Source of the DNA: Deltaproteobacteria bacterium
GTDB lineage: Bacteria > Desulfobacterota > Desulfobulbia > Desulfobulbales > UBA5123
Assembly: GCA_021788685.1 (NCBI GenBank)
Contig: JAJYKH010000169.1
Location: 1-6,245, forward strand
DNA: 6,245 bases
Reading direction: 5' to 3'
This document shows positions 1 to 6,245 of this stretch, one piece after another (within the stretch, counting starts at the first letter, position 1; each line of letters starts with the position of its first letter). The position numbers and the translations under genes were made by a program. The notes beneath the pieces were generated by a model. The model made no database searches. It saw nothing but the letters and a program-made list of their open reading frames with translations, and had not been told where the DNA came from.

Positions 1-1
1 G

Positions 2-70
2 GAGCGGCGCTTGGCCGCCAAGCGGCGGCGGAGCGGCCTGAAGCGGCAGCGGCGGGATGGGGGAGACTAG
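2..70 (+). CDS. Possible C-terminal tail of an upstream gene (partial)
   Basis: One plus-strand frame is open from the left edge to a TAG at 68-70 and encodes 22 residues that are very rich in Arg and Lys (it includes KRRRSGLKRQRR). Such basic tails are common at the ends of RNA-binding proteins, for example DEAD-box helicases or pseudouridine synthases, but nothing here identifies a family. The DNA is a run of GCGGC-like units, which can yield Arg-rich translations by chance, and another frame is also open through this stretch. I list it only because the reading frame ends shortly before the next gene's leader. The function is unknown. Confidence 0.25.
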   Translation, partial: ERRLAAKRRRSGLKRQRRDGGD

Positions 71-263
71 GGCAGTCCCGCGAAATCAAACAAAGTTCTT
101 GCCTTCGCCAGGGGGTGGTGGTACAACGCAACCCAGGCACGTGTGCAGTCCGTCAGGAAAGACCCGCAGAAGCTCCGCGCCACGCGGCATTTTCATGCGG
201 GGTCGCGCTGCACGAACACTCGCGTTTCCCGCGCGAAGAACAAAGAGGTAAGGACTTAGGAAA
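71..263 (+). other. Intergenic region and probable long 5' leader of the cold-shock gene
   Basis: No convincing gene is present. It holds a candidate sigma-70 promoter (99-127), a GC-rich stretch with short inverted repeats around 175-215 (for example GCAT-TTTC-ATGC), and the ribosome binding site of the cold-shock gene (TAAGGA at 249-254). If the promoter call is right, the untranslated leader is about 130 nt. Long structured leaders are known for cspA-family mRNAs of Escherichia coli, where they control stability and translation in the cold. Whether this leader behaves that way is inference. Confidence 0.5.
99..127 (+). promoter_or_regulatory. Candidate sigma-70 promoter for the cold-shock gene
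   Basis: A -35-like TTGCCT (99-104) and a -10-like TACAAC (122-127) are separated by exactly 17 bp, each matching the consensus at four of six positions. It would start transcription near 134 and give a leader of about 130 nt. No better-spaced pair was noticed between here and the start codon. Matches of this quality also occur by chance. Confidence 0.35.
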
Positions 264-464
264 ATGGCAGAAGGCACTGTGAAATGGTTCAACGATGGCA
301 AGGGCTTCGGATTCATCAAGCAGGACGATGGTCCGGACGTGTTCGTTCACTTCTCCGCCATCCAGGGGGAAGGGTTCAAGAGCCTGGCCGAGGGCCAGCG
401 GGTCAGCTTCGACGTCGTCGAAGGCGGCAAGGGTCTGCAGGCGGCCAACGTCCGTAAGTTGTAA
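264..464 (+). CDS. Cold-shock domain protein (CspA family)
   Basis: The 66-residue protein is one complete cold-shock domain, a five-stranded OB fold that binds single-stranded RNA and DNA. Members act as cytoplasmic RNA chaperones that keep mRNA unstructured, often during cold shock but also in normal growth. The RNP1 motif KGFGFI is at residues 13-18 and RNP2 VFVHF at 26-30, and the aromatic binding residues (W8, F9, F15, F17, F28, F30) are all present. The length is typical of single-domain Csp proteins. The start is supported by MAEGTVKWFN, the usual family N-terminus, and by TAAGGA 9 nt upstream. The gene is transcribed alone, ends at a strong terminator and converges on the glutamine synthetase gene. 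Bacteria often carry several paralogues, so I cannot say which csp this is or whether it is cold-induced. Confidence 0.96.
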   Translation: MAEGTVKWFNDGKGFGFIKQDDGPDVFVHFSAIQGEGFKSLAEGQRVSFDVVEGGKGLQAANVRKL

Positions 465-488
465 GCATCGTTTCGAGCTGCCGATCCG

Positions 489-522
489 AAGCTCCGCGGG
501 GCCACCCGCGGAGCTTTTTTTT
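489..522 (+). terminator. Intrinsic terminator of the cold-shock gene
   Basis: A perfect 12-bp stem (489-500 with 505-516) closes a GCCA tetraloop, and the T tract runs from 515 to 522. It starts 25 nt after the stop codon of the cold-shock gene. This is a textbook rho-independent terminator for plus-strand transcripts. Confidence 0.93.
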
Positions 523-566
523 GTGCGCCATCCCCGCGCCCCGAAATTGCTGTCGTCCATTTCCTC

Positions 567-601
567 AAAATGAAGAAAGGGAGCCTGAGAGGCTCCCTTT
601 C
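567..601 (-). terminator. Probable terminator of the glnB-glnD-glnN cluster
   Basis: A perfect 11-bp stem (575-585 with 591-601) has a 5-nt loop. Read on the minus strand it begins 27 nt after the glnN stop codon and is followed by the T-rich run TTCATTTT (574-567). The T tract is interrupted, so it is weaker than the facing terminator at 489-522. The two hairpins lie back to back between converging genes and would protect each from read-through. Confidence 0.75.
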
Positions 602-627
602 CGGTCCATATCTCTACGACAAAAAGT

Positions 628-2742
<2,115 letters not shown>

Positions 2743-2780
2743 CTTTTCTATCCCTCCTCAGTCCATGGTCTGAAGGTATG

Positions 2781-2813
2781 AAAGGAGCCCGCCCCCGTGC
2801 ACGTGGGGCGGGC
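2781..2813 (-). terminator. GC-rich hairpin between glnD and glnN, possible terminator or attenuator
   Basis: A perfect 9-bp stem of only G and C pairs (2787-2795 with 2805-2813) encloses a 9-nt loop containing GTGCAC. On the minus strand it is followed by TCCTTTC, a short and interrupted T run. It could terminate part of the glnD transcripts and lower glnN expression, or it could be an RNA-stability element at a processing site. A second, weaker dyad around CACGCGCGTG (2831-2840) lies between it and the glnD stop codon. Confidence 0.4.
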
Positions 2814-2878
2814 AGGTGACCAGACGGCATCACGCGCGTGCCGGCTGGCAGATTGCTTGAGCGGGTTGCTTTATATGG

Positions 2879-5413
2879 CTACGCTTTCTCCAGGACCGGG
2901 GCGGCCGCGTGGAGCAGGCTCTGGCGGATTTCCTCGAGCAGTCCCGGGTCGGCGATCTTCCGGCCGCCGCCGTCCCGGACGTAGAAGGCGTCCACCGACT
3001 GCTCGGCCAGGGTGGCGATCCTCGCCCGGTGGATGTCGATGGCGAGCTCCGCCAAGGTGGTGCTGATGTCGTAGAGCAGACCGGAACGGTTTTCGGCATG
3101 CACTTCAATGACGGTGAAATGGTCCGCGGCGGTATTGTCAATCACCACTTTCGGCTGCGCCGACCGCAGGTGGCCCCTGGCGCCCGGGAGCGGGAGCCGC
3201 CGTTTGTGGACCAGCCGGTGGGCGAGGGCCAGCCGGTTGGCGAGCACCAGGTTGAGGTCCTGCTCCAGGCGGCCCCAGTTCTGGTCCCGATACCCGTGGT
3301 CCAGGGCGGGGCGCACATGGATGATGTCGACCGCGGTGTCGTTCGGCCAGGTGAAGATCTGGGCCGCCGCCACCTCCAGATTGTGGAGGGCGAGGGTGCC
3401 GCAGATGCGGGCGAGGAGGCCGGTGCGGTTCCGGGCCATGATCAGGAGCGACCAGTACTCGCCGCAGTCGGCGGGGACGATCAGGGCCTGGCGTCCGTTG
3501 AGGCCGGCGCTGAGCTCCAGGTGCCGCACCACGGTCGGGGGGCTGAAGCTCAGCAGATAGTCTTCGGGCAGCTCGGGGAGCCGCTGGTCCTCCCCGGGCA
3601 GGAGCCGCCGGACCTGCTCCCGCATCCATTCCACCCCCTGGCGCGCATCGGGGTGCTGGAGGTCGGAGTCCTCCAGCAGGTGGGCCAGCCTGAGATAGAG
3701 CTCCAGGAGCAGGGCGGCCTTCCAGTCGTTCCAGGCCGCCGGCCCGGTGGCGCGGGCGTCGGCCACGGTAAGCAGGTAGAGCATGGTGAGGCGGTAGGCG
3801 TCCCCGATTTTCCGGGCGCAGCGGATGAGAAAGGGCTCGTCTTCCAGATCGCGCCGGAGGGCGGTCTCCATGAGGAACAAATGGTGGCGGATGAGAAAGG
3901 CGAGGGTGTCCGCCTCCTCCTCGGAGAAACCGAGGCGCAGTCCGATGGTCCGGGCCAGGACCGCCCCTTTCTCGGCATGTCCCTTGCCCCCGCCCTTGCC
4001 AATGTCATGGAGGAGGGCCGCCAGGGCCAGCACTTGGGGAGCGGCCACTTCGGCGGCCATGGGCTCCTCTTCGCGCAGCCGTTCCAGCTCGGCCACCGTC
4101 TGCAGGAGGTGGCGGTCCACGGTGTAGAGGTGGTAGATGTCGTGCTGGGCGAGGGATTCCACCGGGCGGAATTCCGGCAGGTAAGCGGTGAGCAGCCCGG
4201 TTTCGAGCATGGCGGTGAGCACCGGCAGCGGCTCGGTGCAGCTGGTGAGGATCTCGAGGAAGCTCTTCGCCAGTCGCCGGGAGCGGCGCAGCCGATCGTC
4301 GATGAGATGCAGGTGCCCGCTGATGGCCTTCCTGGTCCGATGGTGGATCGGGCGCCCCGTGCGGCCCGCCTGCAGGAAGATCCGCATGAGCAGCTGGGGC
4401 TTGGCGGCGAGCAGCTCGGGGGCGGCCAGGAGGACCTGGCCGCGGCGCAAGGCGATGGCGGGCTCGAGCCGCCGGCCCGCCTCCTCGGGCCCGGCGGCGA
4501 GCACCTCCCCGGCGTGCTCGAAAAAGAGATCGGTCGCCACGGCGATGGTCTGGAGGTGGCGGTAGACCTCCCGCATGAAATGCTCGACGTCGAGGAAGCC
4601 GCCGCCGGTCCGGTACCCGAAGGCCTTGGCCAGCTCCTCCTGGTGCTCGAAGAACAGCTGGTCGTTCTTGCGGCTGCTCAGGTAATGGAGCTGGTTGCGG
4701 ATGCGGATGAGGGTTTCCCGGGCCTGCTCCAGCCCTTCCCGCTCCTTGGCGGTGAGGAGCCCCGCCTCCTCCAGGCCGGACAGACCGTCGAGCCCGAAGA
4801 CCACCCGGGCGGTCCACAGCATGGCCTGGAAGTCCCGGAAGCCGCCCCTGCCTTCCTTGATGTGCGGCTCGAGCAGGTAGCCGTGGATGCCGTAGCGGCG
4901 GTGGCGTTCCGCCCGCAGGGTTTCCATCTCCTCGAAGAAGCGGTGGCGCCGCCCTTCCACGAGCTGGGCGCGGAAAGAGCTCTCCATCTCGGCGAAGAGG
5001 GAAACGCTTCCCGCCACCAGCCGGGCATCGAGGAGGGCGACCTGGAACAGGAAATCCTTCCCGGCGTCGGCCAGGCAGGCCTGCAGCGTGCGCATGGCGT
5101 GCCCTACCTCCAGGCCGGCATCCCACAGGGGGTAGAAGACGGCCTCGCTGATTCCGTTCAGTCGCTCCTGCGCTTCGGGGGCGTACAGCACCATGAGATC
5201 GATGTCCGAAAATGGAAAGAGCTCACCGCGGCCATAGCCCCCCACGGCCACCAGGGCCACCCCCTCCTTGGTTTCGGGGCAGCCGGCGAACCACTGGGCC
5301 AGGCAGGCATCGATGAGCTGGGTATGCTGCCGCAGCAGATCCCGGCCGCTCAGGCCTTGCTTCCACAGGGATTCCAGGGCGTCGCGGCTGGCGCGCAGCT
5401 CGCCCTTGTTCAT
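2879..5413 (-). CDS. glnD: [Protein-PII] uridylyltransferase / uridylyl-removing enzyme
   Basis: GlnD is the cytoplasmic glutamine sensor. At low glutamine it transfers UMP to PII; at high glutamine it removes it. All expected domains are in order. The nucleotidyltransferase motif GGYGRGELFPFSDIDLM is at about residues 58-74, with the metal-binding pair D70 and D72. The central block has EPHIKEGRGGFRD at 182-194. The HD hydrolase domain has LLHDIGKGGGKGH at about 467-479 (H469, D470) and histidines near 424-435 and 510-511. Two C-terminal ACT domains (about 652-700 and 766-814) are the glutamine-sensing part, with RTGLLARI and RSGLLYDI. At 844 residues it is near the 890 of E. coli GlnD and looks intact. 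The start codon lies 1 nt after the glnB stop, with GAGG at 5423-5426 inside glnB, so translation is probably coupled. Confidence 0.97.
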   Translation of the reverse strand: MNKGELRASRDALESLWKQGLSGRDLLRQHTQLIDACLAQWFAGCPETKEGVALVAVGGYGRGELFPFSDIDLMVLYAPEAQERLNGISEAVFYPLWDAGLEVGHAMRTLQACLADAGKDFLFQVALLDARLVAGSVSLFAEMESSFRAQLVEGRRHRFFEEMETLRAERHRRYGIHGYLLEPHIKEGRGGFRDFQAMLWTARVVFGLDGLSGLEEAGLLTAKEREGLEQARETLIRIRNQLHYLSSRKNDQLFFEHQEELAKAFGYRTGGGFLDVEHFMREVYRHLQTIAVATDLFFEHAGEVLAAGPEEAGRRLEPAIALRRGQVLLAAPELLAAKPQLLMRIFLQAGRTGRPIHHRTRKAISGHLHLIDDRLRRSRRLAKSFLEILTSCTEPLPVLTAMLETGLLTAYLPEFRPVESLAQHDIYHLYTVDRHLLQTVAELERLREEEPMAAEVAAPQVLALAALLHDIGKGGGKGHAEKGAVLARTIGLRLGFSEEEADTLAFLIRHHLFLMETALRRDLEDEPFLIRCARKIGDAYRLTMLYLLTVADARATGPAAWNDWKAALLLELYLRLAHLLEDSDLQHPDARQGVEWMREQVRRLLPGEDQRLPELPEDYLLSFSPPTVVRHLELSAGLNGRQALIVPADCGEYWSLLIMARNRTGLLARICGTLALHNLEVAAAQIFTWPNDTAVDIIHVRPALDHGYRDQNWGRLEQDLNLVLANRLALAHRLVHKRRLPLPGARGHLRSAQPKVVIDNTAADHFTVIEVHAENRSGLLYDISTTLAELAIDIHRARIATLAEQSVDAFYVRDGGGRKIADPGLLEEIRQSLLHAAAPVLEKA

Positions 5414-5414
5414 G

Positions 5415-5753
5415 TCAGATGGCCTCGGTTCCTTTCTCGCCGGTCCGCACCCGGACCACGTCCTCGACCGGGAGGACGAAGATTTTGCCGTCGCCGATCT
5501 TGCCGGTATGCGCCGCCTGGCGGATGGTGTCCACCACCTGTTCCGCCTGGCCTGCGGGGGTCACGATCTCGATTTTCACCTTGGGGACAAACTCGACCAC
5601 GTACTCGGCCCCCCGGTAGATTTCCTTGTGGCCCTTCTGGCGACCGTATCCTTTGACCTCGGAGACGGTCATGCCCTTAATGCCGATCTCGTTGAGGGCG
5701 GTTTTGACCTCGTCGAGCTTGAAGGGTTTGATGATCGCCTCGATCTTTTTCAT
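5415..5753 (-). CDS. glnB: Nitrogen regulatory protein PII
   Basis: PII is a small trimeric signal protein that binds ATP, ADP and 2-oxoglutarate and carries nitrogen status to enzymes, transporters and regulators. The product has 112 residues, the standard length, beginning MKKIEAIIKPFKLDEVK. The T-loop motif YRGAEY at 46-51 ends in Tyr51, the residue uridylylated by GlnD, whose gene follows by 1 nt. The second signature TGKIGDGKIFVLPVEDVVRVRTGE runs from 83 to 106. The frame stays open upstream to 5864, but I chose the ATG at 5753 because it gives the family N-terminus and has a strong GAGGAGA site 5 nt before it. No ammonium transporter gene (amtB) is adjacent, so glnB fits better than glnK. 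A sigma-54-like promoter lies upstream. Confidence 0.97.
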   Translation of the reverse strand: MKKIEAIIKPFKLDEVKTALNEIGIKGMTVSEVKGYGRQKGHKEIYRGAEYVVEFVPKVKIEIVTPAGQAEQVVDTIRQAAHTGKIGDGKIFVLPVEDVVRVRTGEKGTEAI

Positions 5754-5758
5754 GGATG

Positions 5759-5765
5759 TCTCCTC
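5759..5765 (-). promoter_or_regulatory. Ribosome binding site that fixes the glnB start
   Basis: On the minus strand GAGGAGA lies 5 nt before the ATG at 5753. It is close to a full Shine-Dalgarno sequence and settles the choice of the 112-residue product over a longer upstream reading. Confidence 0.85.
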
Positions 5766-5786
5766 ATGCCGCTCCGTGAAAGACGG

Positions 5787-5949
5787 CTGCCGGATATCGC
5801 CGATCCTGTGTCTGGCTTTGCTCGCGCTCCCGCCTCGCTCCTGACGAATCCGGCAGAAAGCCAATCGTCAACTGAGGAATCCACATTGGTTCAGGTCGGA
5901 AGGCATGCGGGGGAAAAGCCCATCCGCGCCTAGAGAGATCGCTGCCGGA
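5787..5949 (-). promoter_or_regulatory. Candidate three-arm RNA leader of glnB
   Basis: Read as minus-strand RNA, arm 1 is UCCGGCAG (5949-5942), arm 2 is CUGCCGGAU (5856-5848) and arm 3 is AUCCGGCAG (5795-5787). Arm 2 is perfectly complementary to arm 1 over 8 bp and to arm 3 over 9 bp, so the two pairings exclude each other. That is the layout of attenuators and riboswitch-like leaders. Between arm 3 and the ribosome binding site there is a small hairpin (CCGT with ACGG, 5774-5786). No U tract follows the arm 2-arm 3 stem, so a translational or stability effect would be likelier than termination. I recognise no known riboswitch class, and the function is inferred. Confidence 0.35.
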
Positions 5950-5969
5950 CCTGAGAGAGCCAATCGACA
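5855..5969 (-). repeat. Pair of 16-nt direct repeats upstream of glnB
   Basis: On the minus strand TGTCGATTGGCTCTCT (5969-5954) and TGACGATTGGCTTTCT (5870-5855) match at 14 of 16 positions and lie 99 bp apart. The copies sit next to arm 1 and arm 2 of the candidate leader. They could be paired protein-binding sites or a trace of local duplication. Confidence 0.6.
5907..5922 (-). promoter_or_regulatory. Second, weaker sigma-54-like element
   Basis: The minus strand reads TGGGCTTTTCCCCCGC, with GG at 5920-5919 and GC at 5908-5907 separated by exactly 10 nt. The C run before the GC is unlike the usual T-rich -12 region, so this copy may be decayed or not a promoter. It would start transcripts near 5895. 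Confidence 0.2.
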
Positions 5970-5973
5970 GGCA

Positions 5974-5989
5974 TGCAAAAGAAATGCCC
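5974..5989 (-). promoter_or_regulatory. Candidate sigma-54 (RpoN) promoter for glnB-glnD
   Basis: The minus strand reads GGGCATTTCTTTTGCA, close to the RpoN consensus TGGCAC-N5-TTGCA: GG at 5988-5987 and GC at 5976-5975 are exactly 10 nt apart, and the -12 element is TTTTGCA. Transcription would start near 5963 and give a leader of about 210 nt. RpoN with an NtrC-type activator commonly drives nitrogen genes, which suits glnB and glnD. No clear NtrC-type site was found upstream, but a perfect palindrome lies about 140 bp before the predicted start. Confidence 0.5.
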
Positions 5990-6096
5990 TTGTCTTCTTT
6001 TTAGATAAGTACTCGAAGATACGAACTTTCTTGCCAGGCTTTTCCGGGAGGGGGGTGGCGGTTATTTACGTTTTGGTTAGGTTTTAAAATGATCAG

Positions 6097-6108
6097 TACA
6101 AATTTGTA
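6097..6108. promoter_or_regulatory. Perfect 12-bp palindrome, possible operator or enhancer site
   Basis: TACAAATTTGTA is perfectly self-complementary and lies in a locally AT-rich patch within otherwise GC-rich DNA. Its centre is about 140 bp upstream of the predicted RpoN start, a usual distance for enhancer-binding activators. The sequence does not match the NtrC consensus I know, so the binding protein is unknown. Confidence 0.3.
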
Positions 6109-6222
6109 ATTCTTTCTGGAGAGAGTCGGGGCCGGTCCAAGCGAAACGCCGCGGAGAAGCGGGCGTGGAGGGATGCTTTCTCGTTCTCCTGGATCCGTGA
6201 CGACGGGTTGTGCTCATCTCAT

Positions 6223-6237
6223 TGAATCGATGATTCA
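6223..6237. promoter_or_regulatory. 15-bp dyad near the right edge
   Basis: TGAATC and GATTCA form a perfect 6-bp inverted repeat around a GAT spacer. It is followed at once by ATGGCACAA at the window edge. It could be an operator for a gene starting beyond the edge. Dyads this short also occur by chance. Confidence 0.25.
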
Positions 6238-6245
6238 TGGCACAA

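Larger units (their letters stand above)
5896..5989 (-). repeat. Imperfect direct repeat carrying the two sigma-54-like elements
   Basis: Segments 5896-5921 and 5964-5989 match at 19 of 26 positions with a 68-bp period. Both contain GGCATGC (plus strand, 5902-5908 and 5970-5976) and end in GCCC, and each holds a GG-N10-GC element on the minus strand. Together with the 16-nt repeat this suggests that a promoter-leader module was duplicated and then diverged. Confidence 0.5.
5754..6245. other. Gene-free region upstream of glnB with dense regulatory-looking structure
   Basis: I see no gene supported by homology or a proper ribosome binding site in these 492 bases. From glnB outward they hold the glnB ribosome binding site, a set of complementary arms (5787-5949), two GG-N10-GC elements (5907-5922 and 5974-5989), two imperfect direct repeats, an AT-rich patch (about 6060-6112) with the perfect palindrome TACAAATTTGTA, and a further dyad at 6223-6237 near the right edge. 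The final bases ATGGCACAA (6237-6245) could be a start codon or half of a promoter, but the window ends there. Confidence 0.6.

Noticed and set aside
153..560. Minus-strand frame covering the cold-shock gene and its terminator
   Set aside because: It is a shadow of a well-supported plus-strand gene and crosses a clear intrinsic terminator. No homology is recognisable.
2808..2822. GG-N10-GC match on the minus strand before glnN (TGGTCACCTGCCCGC)
   Set aside because: Only the spacing fits. The -24 and -12 surroundings do not match the RpoN consensus, and it overlaps the GC-rich hairpin.
2909..5656. A 915-codon open frame on the plus strand opposite glnD and part of glnB
   Set aside because: It lies antisense to two clearly recognised genes, has no recognisable domain and is rich in Gly, Val, Glu and Gln in the way mirror frames of GC-rich genes usually are. 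Stop codons are rare in such frames by composition alone.
5754..5864. N-terminal extension of GlnB by 37 residues
   Set aside because: The extension is unlike any PII protein, while the internal ATG at 5753 gives the exact 112-residue family length and has a strong ribosome binding site. The extra codons overlap the repeat and arm structures.
6030..6050. TGGCAAGAAAGTTCG on the minus strand as a sigma-54 promoter
   Set aside because: The -24 half looks good, but the -12 dinucleotide at the required spacing is CG rather than GC.
5905..6087. A 60-residue plus-strand frame upstream of glnB
   Set aside because: It has no ribosome binding site and no recognisable family, and it runs through the promoter-like repeats and the AT-rich patch.
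6062..6090. Possible plus-strand sigma-70 promoter (TTATTT and TAAAAT, 17-bp spacing)
   Set aside because: The -35 match is poor and no supported plus-strand gene follows within the window. AT-rich DNA gives such matches easily.
6077..6238. A 53-residue minus-strand frame near the right edge (begins MNHRFNEM)
   Set aside because: There is no ribosome binding site in view, it has AGA and AGG arginine codons unlike the other genes here, and no family was recognised. It could be the end of a gene entering from the right, but the evidence is too thin to list.

Overview
The window is GC-rich bacterial DNA carrying a compact nitrogen-control cluster on the minus strand and a small cold-shock gene on the plus strand. 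The protein sequences fit a proteobacterium in the broad sense. The GlnD sequence and the pairing with a type III glutamine synthetase make a deltaproteobacterial (Desulfobacterota/Desulfuromonadia-like) host my best guess, but this rests on sequence feel and no search was run.

Layout, left to right. Positions 1-70 may hold the basic C-terminal tail of a gene running in from the left. Positions 71-263 are a candidate promoter and long leader for a CspA-family cold-shock protein (264-464, +), which ends at a textbook intrinsic terminator (489-522). A second hairpin (575-601) faces it and probably ends the minus-strand cluster. Reading the minus strand from right to left, the cluster is glnB (5753-5415, PII signal protein), glnD (5413-2879, PII uridylyltransferase/uridylyl-removing enzyme, 1 nt after glnB) and glnN (2742-628, type III glutamine synthetase, after a 136-nt gap with a GC-rich hairpin). 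The remaining 492 bases (5754-6245) show no convincing gene but are rich in regulatory-looking structure.

How the genes work together: GlnD senses glutamine and uridylylates or deuridylylates GlnB on Tyr51. GlnB signals nitrogen status, and GlnN consumes ammonium, glutamate and ATP to make glutamine, the signal GlnD reads. Sensor, relay and target enzyme therefore lie together. The synthetase is type III rather than the usual proteobacterial type I, and no NLYDLP-like adenylylation site is visible in it, so the classical GlnB-GlnE-adenylylation route to the enzyme probably does not apply.

The most unusual part is the region before glnB. It has a good sigma-54-like promoter (GG-N10-GC), a weaker second copy inside an imperfect duplication, a 16-nt direct repeat, and three short complementary arms in which the middle arm can pair with either neighbour. 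This resembles a switchable RNA leader. All these regulatory readings are inference from sequence.
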